Positions 24,997 to 34,513 of a DNA stretch of 64,000 bases are shown piece by piece; the stretch's first letter is position 1; the number at the start of each line of letters is the position of its first letter. This DNA comes from Parvularcula sp. IMCC14364. GTDB taxonomy: Bacteria; Pseudomonadota; Alphaproteobacteria; Caulobacterales; Parvularculaceae. The stretch spans positions 372,001-436,000 of the forward strand of contig NZ_CP132334.1 in NCBI RefSeq assembly GCF_030758415.1, given 5' to 3'. The notes beneath the pieces were generated by a model. The model did no database searches, was not told the DNA's origin, and saw nothing but the letters and a program-made list of their open reading frames with translations. A program made the position numbers and the translations under genes.

Positions 24997-27900
24997 ATGA
25001 AATTAACGAAGGCACTCGCAGCCGGCGCGGCTGCAATAGCGCTGACGGCTGCATTGGGCGGCACTGCAATGGCGCAAACAACAACATCTTCCGTTCGTGG
25101 CGTCGTAACAGATGATAGTGGCGCGCCTCTGGCAAACTCCACGGTAACAATTACTGACACGCGTACTGGCGTCAGCCGTACCGTCACAACCAATTCAAAT
25201 GGCCAGTTTTCAAGTCGTAACCTCCCGGTTGGTGGTCCGTACACAGTGTCTGCCAATAATAGCAGTTTTCAGGGTGAGCGTATTGAAGGTCTTTTCCTGA
25301 CAGTTGGCGAAGCAGCCAGCCTGACTTTCGATCTTGAAGGCGCTGCAGGCGACGAAATTATCGTTGTCGGCACACCAAGTGTTCTGGCTGATATCGCAAC
25401 CGGCCCCGCAGCCGTTTTCACACAACAGGATATCATTGACCTGCCAACAACGAACCGTGACATCAAGGACATCATCCGCGTTGACCCACGTGTATTTATT
25501 GACGAAACCAACAATGACGGCATTGAGTGCGTTGGTTTTTCAAACCGCATCAACTCACTGACAGTTGATGGTGTTGTCCAGAACGACAATTTCGGCCTTA
25601 ATTCAAATGGCTTCCCGACACAGCGCCTTCCGTTCCCGTTCGACATTGTAGAACAGATCTCCGTCGAGCTGGCACCGTTTGATGTTGAGTACGGCAACTT
25701 CTCTGGCTGTAACGTCAATATCGTCTCCAAGTCAGGTGGAAACGAGTTCTCCGGCAAGTTCTTTGTCGATTATACGAACGGCGATCTGCAGGGTGACTCA
25801 ATCGAAGGTGATGATCTTGATATCGCAGATTTTGATGAATACAGTTATGGTGGGGTGCTGACGGGTCCAATCATTCAGGACAAACTGTTCTTCACACTCG
25901 GCTACGAAAAGTTTGAAGGCGAAGATGTTAACAACATTGACCCAGACGATCTGGCGGCGCTGTCCTCAGAACTCCAGCAGGCGGCCTCCATTGCACAGAG
26001 CGTTTATGGCTATGATGCTGGTGGACTGCCGGGCACGGCTTTTGACGTAGAAGACGAGCGTTTCTTCGGTAAACTTGACTGGTACATCAATGACCAAAAC
26101 CGTCTGGAAGTTCAGTATCAGCGTACTGAAGGCAATAATGTAATCCCACAGAACACTGGTGGCGGTGATATTGCACTGACGTCCAACTACTACAATCGTA
26201 CTGAAGAGCTGGATGTTTACACCGCACGCCTGTTCTCTGAATGGTCACCGGCTTTCTCAACTGAAGCGCGTATCTCCTACCAGGAGCGTGTAACCGGGCA
26301 GGACCCGATTGGTGGTACCGAATTTGCCCAGGTGGTGATTGACTCTGCCAGTGGTGATGAGATCACACTGGGGCCTGATGTTTTCCGTCATGCGAACGAA
26401 CTTGAACAGGAGCAGCTGAATATCAAACTGAAAGGTGACTATCAGTGGAATGATCACCTGTTCACTGCTGGGTACGAATACGACAATATCGAAGTGTTCA
26501 ACCTGTTCGTGGCCTTCTCACAAGGTGAAGCATCTTTTGACAGTCTGGCTGACTTCCAGAATCAGACACCGTCATCCATTTTCTACGCCAACTACTTCAC
26601 GAATGACCCTGCTGATGGTGCGGCGCAGTTTGAAAACACGGTCCACACAGTTTACGCGCAGGATACCTATACAGGCATTCCTGACCTAACGCTGACTGCT
26701 GGTCTGCGGATTGACATGTATACCACTGACGATACGCCGACCCGTAACCCACGCGTACAACAGCGTTACGGCATCCCGAACGATCAGAACTTTGACGGTA
26801 AATCCATTATCCAGCCTCGTATTTCTTTTGACTGGCAGGTTGATGACCGCACAACGCTTTTCGGTGGCTTCGGTATTTTCTCTGGCGGCAACCCGTTTGT
26901 GCTGCTGTCCAACAGCTATTCAAATACCGGTTTCCTGGGCTCTACTTTCGAGACTGATCCTTCCATCATCAATGGCTTCAACGGTTTTGACATTCCTGCC
27001 CAGATGCAGGCAGATGTTACGGCCTCCGGCTCCATCGGCGATGGTTTCGTGAACTTCATTGATCCCAACTTTGAAATTCCTCAGGTGCGCCGTTGGGCTC
27101 TTGGTGGCACATATAATGCTGATTTCAGCGATTGGGGTATGGGTGATGACTGGCTGTTTGGTGTGGATTTCCTCTACTCCGAAACAGAAGATCCATTCCT
27201 GTTCCAGCAGGCCAACCTGCAGCTCGTAGGTCGAGCACCTGATGGTCGTCCTATTTATGCAGCTCAGGATCTCCTTGATCCTGATTGTCCGGAAGTACTT
27301 TCTCCAACGGGTACGTTCACTGGTAACTGTGACTCTCGCAGTGGTGGTTCGGGTGATGGTGACTTCTTCCTGACGAACTCAAATCAGACACCTGATGCGT
27401 TCACTTTCTCTACATACCTGAACAAGGACTGGGAGTTTGAAAAACTCGGTATCGATATGACACTGGGTTATGCCTACACGGATGCAGAGGAAGTTTCTCC
27501 GCTGACATCTTCACGGGCTATTTCAAATTTCGAAAACTTCTCGACGGCTGATTTCAATAACCCAACGCCAGCTACTTCCAACTCGGAAGTTGAGCAACGT
27601 TTCACAGCCCGTGTGACGTTCGACTGGGAATGGAAACCGGAATGGAATACACGTTTCACGTTCTTCGGTCAGTATAATGAAGGGCGTCCGTTCTCCTATA
27701 CTTTCGATACCCCATTTGGGGATGGTGACCCAACATCGCCGGGCAACCTGTTTGGTGACTCAGATGCATCTGAAGATCGGTCACTGGTTTATGTGCCAAC
27801 CGGCGTGAATGATCCGCTGATCAGCCCGCTCTCCGATGGCGCAGCTGTTCAGGAGTATCTGAACTTCATCGAAGCTTCCGGTCTCGGTGAATATCGTGGT

Positions 27901-28227
27901 GGTATCGCCCCGCGTAACGCCTTCCAAAGTGATTGGAACGGCAAGGTTGATCTGCGCATTCAGCAGAACATTCCGCTGCCGAAGAAATTTGGTGACGACA
28001 AGCTGAAGTTCATCGTTGATATTGATAACTTCACCAACTTGCTTAACGACGAGTGGGGCATTTATCGCCAGAACACATTTGAGTTCAATGTACCGATCGT
28101 TGATGCGACGATTGACCATGCCAATAATCAATATGTGATCTCTGATTTTACTGCTCCTCGTGCGCAGAGCCGTAATATCGGTATCTCAACCTGGGAAATC
28201 CAGTTTGGTGCGCGTTACGAGTTCTAG
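24997..28227 (+). CDS. Oar-like TonB-dependent receptor with N-terminal carboxypeptidase-regulatory-like domain
   Basis: 1076 residues. Residues 1-28 are a signal peptide ending AMAQ. Residues 31-110 form a carboxypeptidase-regulatory-like beta-sandwich (SVRGVVTDDSGAPLANSTVTI). A DEIIVVGTP stretch around 116-124 can serve as TonB box, followed by a plug (FTQQDIIDLPTTNRDIKDIIRVDP) and a large beta-barrel ending in phenylalanine, the barrel-assembly mark. Proteins of this type import large ligands, often peptides or glycans, across the outer membrane with TonB energy; the ligand is unknown. It has its own long upstream region and a strong terminator, so it is monocistronic. Codon use differs from neighbours in being less GC-rich, as for a highly expressed gene. 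Confidence 0.93.
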   Translation: MKLTKALAAGAAAIALTAALGGTAMAQTTTSSVRGVVTDDSGAPLANSTVTITDTRTGVSRTVTTNSNGQFSSRNLPVGGPYTVSANNSSFQGERIEGLFLTVGEAASLTFDLEGAAGDEIIVVGTPSVLADIATGPAAVFTQQDIIDLPTTNRDIKDIIRVDPRVFIDETNNDGIECVGFSNRINSLTVDGVVQNDNFGLNSNGFPTQRLPFPFDIVEQISVELAPFDVEYGNFSGCNVNIVSKSGGNEFSGKFFVDYTNGDLQGDSIEGDDLDIADFDEYSYGGVLTGPIIQDKLFFTLGYEKFEGEDVNNIDPDDLAALSSELQQAASIAQSVYGYDAGGLPGTAFDVEDERFFGKLDWYINDQNRLEVQYQRTEGNNVIPQNTGGGDIALTSNYYNRTEELDVYTARLFSEWSPAFSTEARISYQERVTGQDPIGGTEFAQVVIDSASGDEITLGPDVFRHANELEQEQLNIKLKGDYQWNDHLFTAGYEYDNIEVFNLFVAFSQGEASFDSLADFQNQTPSSIFYANYFTNDPADGAAQFENTVHTVYAQDTYTGIPDLTLTAGLRIDMYTTDDTPTRNPRVQQRYGIPNDQNFDGKSIIQPRISFDWQVDDRTTLFGGFGIFSGGNPFVLLSNSYSNTGFLGSTFETDPSIINGFNGFDIPAQMQADVTASGSIGDGFVNFIDPNFEIPQVRRWALGGTYNADFSDWGMGDDWLFGVDFLYSETEDPFLFQQANLQLVGRAPDGRPIYAAQDLLDPDCPEVLSPTGTFTGNCDSRSGGSGDGDFFLTNSNQTPDAFTFSTYLNKDWEFEKLGIDMTLGYAYTDAEEVSPLTSSRAISNFENFSTADFNNPTPATSNSEVEQRFTARVTFDWEWKPEWNTRFTFFGQYNEGRPFSYTFDTPFGDGDPTSPGNLFGDSDASEDRSLVYVPTGVNDPLISPLSDGAAVQEYLNFIEASGLGEYRGGIAPRNAFQSDWNGKVDLRIQQNIPLPKKFGDDKLKFIVDIDNFTNLLNDEWGIYRQNTFEFNVPIVDATIDHANNQYVISDFTAPRAQSRNIGISTWEIQFGARYEF

Positions 28228-28274
28228 TCCAGTTCGCTTCACGTAGTGTTCCGAAGCGTATGAGTAGCGTAAGG

Positions 28275-28299
28275 GGGTGGCCGATTGGCCACCCTTTTT
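28275..28299 (+). terminator. Terminator of the TonB-dependent receptor gene
   Basis: A perfect 8-bp stem (GGGTGGCC with GGCCACCC), a GATT loop and TTTTT. Confidence 0.93.
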
Positions 28300-28406
28300 C
28301 GTTCTGCTGGTCATGAGACGGCAAGACACAGCTACGGTAGAATCCCGTCCCTAATTCTGACAAATTGCTGTAATAGTAATCTGCCGATGTTGAATGACAG
28401 GAAGTG

Positions 28407-29366
28407 ATGGAAGACCGAACGAAATCTCAAGCGGATTTTGAGCGTGCCATGCGCACCATGCTGCTGTCGGCTTTCCTGTGCTTTTGTCTCTGGTGTGCAT
28501 CGGGACCTGCATTCGGGTTGGCCTCTGGCTCGGCGCTGGCGCAGCAGGATGGTGACGGTTTTTCCGATGTCAGCAGCTTGCCGGATATTGATCCGTTTTC
28601 TGCCCTGTTGAACAGGCGTGGCCCCAGCGCGGTCCGGCTGTCGAGCCGTGAGCCGCAACTTTACGAAACGGCGCAGGGTGACACCCGTTTTACTCTGCAG
28701 GTCAGTGGCCAGACAGCCCTGTTACGGTTTCACTGTGATGAAAATGATGCCAGCCTTGAATGCTGGCTGCTGCAGGGACAGCCCCATGAGGAAATTCTCC
28801 TGCTGCGGGCAGGGCGCAGCCCGCGCGGCGATGTGACCTACAAGAACCGGCGCGGTGAGGCGGTCCTGCGCGTCACGGCAACAGGCGGGGCGACGCTCTA
28901 CGATCCGGAAGAAACTGCTTTGACTGATCTGTCGGCCAGCTCCTTCGGGGCGGTTGTGGCAGGCGGTGCCGCTGTGCTGCCGGTCGTCAGCCGCACACAA
29001 GCCCTAGTGCCTCCAGCCATGTCTGTTGCCGATGTTGATGAGCGTATGCGTCAGGTGACGAGTTACCTTATTGAAAAATATGACTTTTTCATCTCGTTCA
29101 TGTCCGTGGACAGTCCTCCTGCCAGCCAGTCGGTGCTGGGGGATGCTGTTCTGACGGCGGCCAAGGCCATTGATCTGGTGGCCTCTGATTCACTTGGTCA
29201 GCGCGCTGTCTCGCGTCGCTTGCAGGCTGTCGAGTTCCGGCCACGTGATGTAGCCGGTGTCGCGTATGCAGATGCCACGCTGATCGTTTACTACAGTGAG
29301 CGCAATGGCGTTGCCGGTAGACCCTCTTCAGCGGAAATCCGGCGGTATCTGGAGAGTGTGCTTTAA
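28407..29366 (+). CDS. Secreted or membrane-anchored protein of unknown function
   Basis: 319 residues. A hydrophobic segment around residues 17-45 (LLSAFLCFCLW and on to ALAQQ) looks like a signal peptide preceded by an unusually long basic N-region; an internal ATG at 28449 would give a normal one. The mature part has DIDPFSALLNRRGPSAVRL and two cysteines (FHCDEND, LECWLL), then Val/Ala-rich beta strands. It may belong to an alphaproteobacterial DUF4908-like family, but I am not sure. GTG at 28404 directly precedes the ATG used here. Confidence 0.6.
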   Translation: MEDRTKSQADFERAMRTMLLSAFLCFCLWCASGPAFGLASGSALAQQDGDGFSDVSSLPDIDPFSALLNRRGPSAVRLSSREPQLYETAQGDTRFTLQVSGQTALLRFHCDENDASLECWLLQGQPHEEILLLRAGRSPRGDVTYKNRRGEAVLRVTATGGATLYDPEETALTDLSASSFGAVVAGGAAVLPVVSRTQALVPPAMSVADVDERMRQVTSYLIEKYDFFISFMSVDSPPASQSVLGDAVLTAAKAIDLVASDSLGQRAVSRRLQAVEFRPRDVAGVAYADATLIVYYSERNGVAGRPSSAEIRRYLESVL

Positions 29367-29463
29367 CGATTTGGTGACGGCCTGTCGTGATTTTGCCGCA
29401 AACCGGTCTTTCACATGCCTGATTCATCTTGTATTCAACAAAGCTCTGGTAATCTGGTGTCCG

Positions 29464-29910
29464 ATGAAAGCGTTTATTTGCACATTCTGCCTGTTTTTCG
29501 CGTCTGCTTTTGCGGCCGCGGGCGCTGAGCCTGTCGCGCTGGTACAGGATGACCGGCCACTTGAAGAGCAGCGCATCCGGCAGGCTGAAGAGCAGGCCTT
29601 GCGCGGTGAAGCCGCTTACACTTCCGGCCAATGCGGTGCTTCCATTAGTGCCAGGATTGACTGGCGTCGCTCCGGCAACTGGCCGAATGCGGGGCGTGGC
29701 CTGGCGCGCGCCTGTGATGGTGCGCTCAGTGCCGTTGAAGCGCTGTGCAACAGTGGTCAGGCCGATAAGGTGCGCAGCAAAATCAGATCATTCCAGTGCA
29801 GCGGGGATGGCTCCGGCCCCAGCCTTTCCGGCACGACATTGCGCTTTGGCGCAAGCCCGGGCAGCAATGGTTTTGGCCAGACACGGCGCTATCTTGAGGG
29901 CGCTCTTTAG
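29464..29910 (+). CDS. Small secreted protein of unknown function
   Basis: 148 residues from the ATG at 29464, where a clear signal peptide starts (MKAFICTFCLFFASAFAAAGA). The mature protein has four cysteines (SGQCG, RACDG, EALCNSG, FQCSGDG) that could form two disulfides, and a Ser/Gly-rich end. It has no family I can name. It could be co-transcribed with the preceding secreted protein. Its stop overlaps that of the converging cupin gene by 3 bases. Confidence 0.6.
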   Translation: MKAFICTFCLFFASAFAAAGAEPVALVQDDRPLEEQRIRQAEEQALRGEAAYTSGQCGASISARIDWRRSGNWPNAGRGLARACDGALSAVEALCNSGQADKVRSKIRSFQCSGDGSGPSLSGTTLRFGASPGSNGFGQTRRYLEGAL

Positions 29911-30302
29911 CCCGGATACCAATCGTCTGGTGCCAGCTCCCAGCCCAGAAAGAACTCAGCTTTCTCTGTACTGACAATAATCAGGGACCAGTGGCCCAGT
30001 GTCTCCCAGGTGCGCCATACATGGCCGCCAATCGTGCCGGAAGAAGACGCGCCCGGCTTCAGCAGTCTGTTCTGTGCGCGAAGGCCATCTTCGCTGGTGG
30101 TAAGGGTGAGGGGCGCACCATCTATATGGGTTAGCAATATAGGGCCGCTGCTGCGGTGCCAGGCGGCATATTCACTGGCTTTCGCGAGATAGTGGAAGCG
30201 CGCAGGGCCGGGCTTGTCCGTCAGGATGGGGGCAAACCAGCCATCAAACGGATGCGGCTTGAGGTCAAACAGGGCGGCCGTATCGTCTGCGGTTTTCTCC
30301 AT
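29907..30302 (-). CDS. DUF985 cupin-fold protein
   Basis: 131 residues, a single cupin barrel: LKPHPFDGWFAPI, then FHYLAKASEYAAWHR, LKPGASSSGTIGGHVWRTWE and FFLGWELAPDDW. These fit the DUF985 family. The usual PHPEGG motif reads PHPFDG here. The metal or ligand is not known. It starts 2 bases after gloB and is certainly in its operon. Confidence 0.8.
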   Translation of the reverse strand: MEKTADDTAALFDLKPHPFDGWFAPILTDKPGPARFHYLAKASEYAAWHRSSGPILLTHIDGAPLTLTTSEDGLRAQNRLLKPGASSSGTIGGHVWRTWETLGHWSLIIVSTEKAEFFLGWELAPDDWYPG

Positions 30303-30304
30303 GC

Positions 30305-31093
30305 TCAGAAATTGTCCTTGCGCTGTCTGACCTCTGCAAAAACATCAACATCACTGGCGGCGGTCATGCCAAGTCCGGCCTTCAGCGCCGCATGGTCAGC
30401 GCGCAGGAACGGATTGGTCTCTTTTTCGATACCGACTTTTGTCGGGACGGTCGGTATACCGTCTCTCCGTAAGCGTATTATTTCTTCATGCCGGGTTTGC
30501 AGGGCAGTATTGTCAGGTTCCACGGTCACCGCGAACCGGGCATTGGCGGCAGTATATTCATGCGCGCAGAACACGGTCGTGTCGTCGGGCAGTGCCCGGA
30601 GTTTCAGCAATGAGTCCCACATCTGGGCAGGTGAGCCTTCAAACAGACGTCCGCAGCCCAGCGCGAACAGGGTATCACCCACAAAGGCAACCTGTTCGCC
30701 CGGCAGGTGAAAAACGATATGGCCGGTTGTATGCCCCGGCGTGGCGATCACCGATGCTGACACATCGCCCAGTCTGACTGTCTCACCGCCTTCGACAAGC
30801 CTGTCTGCCGCGGGAATACGTCCAGCCTCGGCGGCCGGGCCGATGACTTCGCAATTCCAGTGCTCTTTCAGGGCGGAGTTGCCGCCTGTATGGTCCGGGT
30901 GCCAGTGTGTGTTCCAGATGTGACTGATCTGCCAGCCCTCTGCCGCGGCGGCGGCGGAGATGGCCTGCGCATCGGGTGTGTCAATCGCGGCGCACTGGCC
31001 GCTGGCCCTGTCGCGCACGAGAAATCCGTAATTATCATTCAGGCAGGGAAACTGACAGACATCAACGGCTTTGAATTTGTGGACCTGGCGCAT
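30305..31093 (-). CDS. gloB: Hydroxyacylglutathione hydrolase (glyoxalase II)
   Basis: 262 residues from the ATG at 31093. The metallo-beta-lactamase motif THWHPDHTGGN, then TPGHTTGHIVFH, FVGDTLFALGCGRLFEG and CAHEYTAANARFA are characteristic. It hydrolyses S-lactoylglutathione to lactate and glutathione, ending methylglyoxal detoxification. The N-terminal 24 codons of the longer frame are not conserved. It is divergent from a methyltransferase gene, a frequent alphaproteobacterial pair. Confidence 0.94.
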   Translation of the reverse strand: MRQVHKFKAVDVCQFPCLNDNYGFLVRDRASGQCAAIDTPDAQAISAAAAAEGWQISHIWNTHWHPDHTGGNSALKEHWNCEVIGPAAEAGRIPAADRLVEGGETVRLGDVSASVIATPGHTTGHIVFHLPGEQVAFVGDTLFALGCGRLFEGSPAQMWDSLLKLRALPDDTTVFCAHEYTAANARFAVTVEPDNTALQTRHEEIIRLRRDGIPTVPTKVGIEKETNPFLRADHAALKAGLGMTAASDVDVFAEVRQRKDNF

Positions 31094-31167
31094 GATATGT
31101 CCTTTACCAATGCTTAAAACGCTAAGGCAATAAACTGCCTTAAAAAACCGCAACAGGCAAAGCACCT

Positions 31168-31962
31168 ATGCGCACAGATGTGCTTGATATCGAAGCCTTC
31201 TATGATTCTGCCCTCGGGCAGACGACGGCGAGCTATGTTTCAGCCCGCCTTGAACAGGCCTGGGGCTCGGCAGAGGGCTTGCGGGTGGCAAGTTTTGGCT
31301 ATGGTCAGCCCTATCTGCCGGTCTTTTCCGCTGCTGAGCGGTGCCTTTCGCTGCTGCCAGAAGGCATGGGCGTTTCTGCCGGGGCCGCCGCAAATCATGC
31401 CTGCCTGACCAGTGATGTGTACTGGCCCTTGCCGGATGCTTCCATGGACAGGGTTCTGATCGTCCATGGTCTTGAGGAGGCGGCTGCGCCAAGGCGCTTG
31501 CTGCGGGAGGTCTGGCGCGTGCTGGCCGATGACGGTCGGCTGATCATTGTTGTGCCGAACCGGCGTGGCCCATGGGCGATGATTGAAACAACGCCTTTTT
31601 CTGCTGGCCGGCCCTATCTGCGGGTGCAGCTGGACCGCCTCTTGAAATCCGCCATGTTTACGCCAGCGGCCCATAGCTCGGCCCTTTATTTTCCGCCGCT
31701 TGATATGGGCTTTTTGTTGCGCGCCTCCCGCGCCTGGGAGCGGGCAGGCGAATATATGTGGTCGGCCCTGGCCGGGGTGACCCTTGTGGAAGCGGTCAAG
31801 GAAATTGCGATCCCCGCTGGCGGCACCAAGGCGGATGTATTGCAGCCAAGACTTTTGCGCCCGGCCACCACACGCCGCAGTGCCCGCAGCTTGCATCCTG
31901 TCGGTGATCGCGCGACAAGCCCGCAAGGAAGCGGTGTAATCGTGAAGCCGGGTAAGACATGA
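31168..31962 (+). CDS. Class I SAM-dependent methyltransferase-like protein
   Basis: 264 residues with a methyltransferase-type Rossmann fold: VASFGYGQPYLPVF replaces the usual glycine-rich motif I, and VLIVHGLEEAAAPRRLLREVWRVLADDGRLIIVVPNRRGPWA is motif IV onward. Motif I keeps only one glycine of the normal G-x-G-x-G, so SAM binding may be altered. It is divergent from gloB and overlaps tyrC by 4 bases (ATGA). The substrate is unknown. Confidence 0.82.
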   Translation: MRTDVLDIEAFYDSALGQTTASYVSARLEQAWGSAEGLRVASFGYGQPYLPVFSAAERCLSLLPEGMGVSAGAAANHACLTSDVYWPLPDASMDRVLIVHGLEEAAAPRRLLREVWRVLADDGRLIIVVPNRRGPWAMIETTPFSAGRPYLRVQLDRLLKSAMFTPAAHSSALYFPPLDMGFLLRASRAWERAGEYMWSALAGVTLVEAVKEIAIPAGGTKADVLQPRLLRPATTRRSARSLHPVGDRATSPQGSGVIVKPGKT

Positions 31963-32918
31963 CGCCTAAAGAGCAAAATCATGGCCTGTTTGACAGGGCC
32001 TGCATTATCGGCATCGGCCTGATCGGCTCCTCCCTTGCGCGCGCGCTGAAGCGAGACGGTCTGGCGCGCGAGCTGGTCGCGATCGACCAGTCAGAAACAG
32101 CGTGTGCTGAAGCCATTGATTTGGGTATCGTCACCGCCACGTCACAAGACATCAGCGCTGCTGCAGGCTGTGATCTCATCATTGTCGCAACGCCGGTGGG
32201 CGTGATGCCCGGCGTGTTACAGGCACTTGCTGATGTCGCCCATGACGGGGCCATCATTATGGATGTGGGATCGGTGAAGGGCAGTGTTGCAGACGCTGCC
32301 GCGAAGCTGCCACCAAACCTCCATGTGGTGCCGGCACACCCGATTGCGGGGACGGAAAATTCCGGCCCGGCTTCCGGTTTCGCAGAGCTTTTTGAAAATC
32401 GCTGGTGCATCCTGACCCCGCTGGCCCGGCAGGATGATGCCTATCTGGGCGCGGTCGAAAAAGTCGAAACCCTCTGGCGCAGCATCGGCTCTGATGTTGC
32501 CCGGATGGATGCAGCCCATCATGACCTTGCGCTCGCGGTTACCTCTCACCTGCCACACCTGATTGCCTACACGCTTGTGGGCGCGGCGGATGATGTGGAG
32601 AGCGTCAATGAGGCAGAGGTTGTGAAATACTCAGCTGGCGGCTTTCGGGACTTTACCCGCATTGCCGCTTCTGACCCGGTGATGTGGCGCGACGTTTTTC
32701 TGCATAACAAGGACGCCGTGCTGGAAGTGCTTGGCCGGTTTTCGGAAGAGCTGGCTGTGATGCAGCGGGCGATCCGTTGGGGGGATGCGCAAGCGCTTGA
32801 AAAGGCATTCACGCGCTCACGCGGCTTGCGCAAGGCCATTATCGACGCCGGTCAGGAATCCGCCGAGCCGAATTTTGGCCGCGACAGCAAGCCTACAAGG
32901 TCAGACACTGATCAGTAG
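31959..32918 (+). CDS. tyrC: Prephenate/arogenate dehydrogenase
   Basis: 319 residues. IIGIGLIGSSLARALKRDG is the NAD(P) site, and AHPIAGTENSGPASGFAELFENRW plus SHLPHLIAYTLVG carry the substrate histidines. It oxidises prephenate or arogenate in tyrosine synthesis. No ACT domain is present. The last 25 residues are polar and not conserved. Coupled to the methyltransferase gene by a 4-base overlap. Confidence 0.93.
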   Translation: MTPKEQNHGLFDRACIIGIGLIGSSLARALKRDGLARELVAIDQSETACAEAIDLGIVTATSQDISAAAGCDLIIVATPVGVMPGVLQALADVAHDGAIIMDVGSVKGSVADAAAKLPPNLHVVPAHPIAGTENSGPASGFAELFENRWCILTPLARQDDAYLGAVEKVETLWRSIGSDVARMDAAHHDLALAVTSHLPHLIAYTLVGAADDVESVNEAEVVKYSAGGFRDFTRIAASDPVMWRDVFLHNKDAVLEVLGRFSEELAVMQRAIRWGDAQALEKAFTRSRGLRKAIIDAGQESAEPNFGRDSKPTRSDTDQ

Positions 32919-33090
32919 ACGCCGACCAGAGGCATCAGGGCAGGTTCAGAGCGCCAGGTCTTGGCCGACATTGCAAATTTTTTTTTGGGGGGATGTCTTG
33001 GTTAGAAACCCAGCCGGTATTCGCAAAGCGGACATTTGCGTTTCAATGTGCTCTAAAACAGTGCCCATAGAAACTAAGGATCAAGCTTCT

Positions 33091-33489
33091 TTATTTATCG
33101 CGATCCTCAAGAACCGGCGCGAACAAGAAGAAAGCAACAACAAACCAGTTCGCGACGAAGAGCACATTGACCAAGGCAGACACGTTCGTGCCAGGTCCTT
33201 GCAACCATTCAATTACAGCCGCAGATGCCGCGCTCTGCTCTGGGAGAGCCTGAATAGCTTCCCTGACAGAAACATAGGCGGCCTGCTCCCAATAATATAA
33301 GCCAAGTAGTGCCACATAGCCGGCTGAATATAATAATAGGATACCCAACTTTAGTAAAATTCCTGCGCGGTTAAGAAACAGGAACACTCCAGCAATTAGC
33401 GCGAATTGCACGGCAATGATCTGAGTTGAAAGAAAACCCAAATTCGCTCGCGACATAGCCGCTAGTTCCAAGAGATCTGCTTCTGTCAT
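33091..33489 (-). CDS. Small integral membrane protein of unknown function
   Basis: 132 residues with about three membrane segments (near residues 20-38, 46-65 and 105-124). The segment between the second and third is acidic and probably on one face of the membrane. A GGAG lies 9 bases before the ATG. There is no family I recognise. It stands alone in an accessory patch with lower GC than the flanks. Confidence 0.55.
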   Translation of the reverse strand: MTEADLLELAAMSRANLGFLSTQIIAVQFALIAGVFLFLNRAGILLKLGILLLYSAGYVALLGLYYWEQAAYVSVREAIQALPEQSAASAAVIEWLQGPGTNVSALVNVLFVANWFVVAFFLFAPVLEDRDK

Positions 33490-33627
33490 CGCGCCCTGCT
33501 CCTATTAGCCATCGTTCTCCTTAGCATGGATCGCTGACTTCCGCGAAGAGGGCGAAACAGTCGTTCAAGTTAGGCAATCGAATGACAGCGATGACCCACT
33601 CCCGGCCCGGCTGATTGCGTATGCGCG

Positions 33628-33659
33628 CCTGGGGTCATCCTGGGGTCATCCTGGGGTCA
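33628..33659 (+). repeat. Tandem repeat, 11-bp unit, nearly three copies
   Basis: The unit CCTGGGGTCAT is present at 33628, 33639 and 33650 (the last copy with a changed final base). The third copy runs over the stop codon of the minus-strand gene that ends at 33657. Confidence 0.95.
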
Positions 33660-34295
33660 GGCCATGGCGGTGATCTCGTTTAACAGGTCGGCTGTTGTGG
33701 CGGGCATTTTGCGCGCGGCTTTTGCCTGACGGCGGCGCTCGGCCCGGCTGAGATTTTTTTTCGGGGTGAGGCCGGGCAAGGCGTCATCGCGCGCCGCGGC
33801 GGCTGGCTGTGGTGAGGCGGATTGCAGCGGTTTTGCCCCTGTAACGGGCATGGCTGCCTCTATTATCTCATTGCCGGGCGTGGTGGTCCGGTCAGATTTT
33901 TTTGTGGGTGATGTGGCAGTGGTGTGCACTTTGTCGCTGGTGTCTGTGTCTTTTGCCTCTGCCGTGTTTGTTGCATCTGCGTCATCCGTTGGGGCGGGTG
34001 TACAGGTTCGCTGGTTGTACACGGCCATCGCCTCGGCAATGGTGACTTTCAACCCCATGTCTTTTTTCAGGGCTTCGAGTTTCTCGTAAGAGCGGATCTG
34101 GCAGGCCACGAGGCGGACCTGATCCTGCATCAGGCGCACGCGCTTTTCCTGTGGATTGAACAGGCTGCGCTGATCGGCGATCTGCAGGGTCAGGCTGTCG
34201 AGGGCTGTCTGCAGGTTGGTGATGCGGGACTGGGGCGTGAGCAGAAGGTCCCGGCCGTGGCTGAGTGGGGCTGATGCGGTTGTTGATGCAGTCAT
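33657..34295 (-). CDS. Hypothetical protein with disordered Thr/Ala-rich centre
   Basis: 212 residues. Residues 15-95 are helical and charged, perhaps a coiled coil (NLQTALDSLTLQIADQRSLF). Residues 100-180 are rich in Thr, Asp, Ala and Pro. Residues 185-200 are basic (SRAERRRQAKAARK), a possible nucleic-acid-binding tail. GGAGA lies 7 bases before the ATG. No homologue family is recognised; the neighbourhood is an accessory patch. Confidence 0.5.
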   Translation of the reverse strand: MTASTTASAPLSHGRDLLLTPQSRITNLQTALDSLTLQIADQRSLFNPQEKRVRLMQDQVRLVACQIRSYEKLEALKKDMGLKVTIAEAMAVYNQRTCTPAPTDDADATNTAEAKDTDTSDKVHTTATSPTKKSDRTTTPGNEIIEAAMPVTGAKPLQSASPQPAAAARDDALPGLTPKKNLSRAERRRQAKAARKMPATTADLLNEITAMA

Positions 34296-34426
34296 TCGGG
34301 GTCTCCTTTTTTTTGAGGCGCGAAATGTGCCGGGAGACCCAGACTAAAGGCTGACAAAGGGGGGCCCATAGATTTTAATGTTTACGATGACAACATGGGG
34401 GCTGAAGGGGGGTAAGCGGCTGAAAT

Positions 34427-34493
34427 GGGGGCTGGCATGAGGCTGAACGGGCGCCATCGCGCACAAGCGACCAGCGCTTGCCTGCCAGCCCCC
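34427..34493. repeat. Structured inverted repeat, 11-bp perfect outer stem
   Basis: GGGGGCTGGCA at 34427-34437 pairs perfectly with TGCCAGCCCCC at 34483-34493. Inside, CAAGCG (34464-34469) pairs with CGCTTG (34475-34480). No gene explains it, and there is no T tract, so it is not an ordinary terminator. The 610 bases between 34296 and 34905 hold this structure and repeat copy A, with no gene. Confidence 0.7.
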
Positions 34494-34513
34494 GAATTTC
34501 ACAACCGGCGGGT

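Noticed and set aside
32973-33000. Adjacent runs of nine T and six G
   Set aside because: Non-coding and without a stem; considered as a terminator or switch, but nothing supports either.
33657-34295. Hypothetical gene as part of a phage or plasmid module
   Set aside because: The basic tail and low-complexity centre are not diagnostic, and no phage genes are near.
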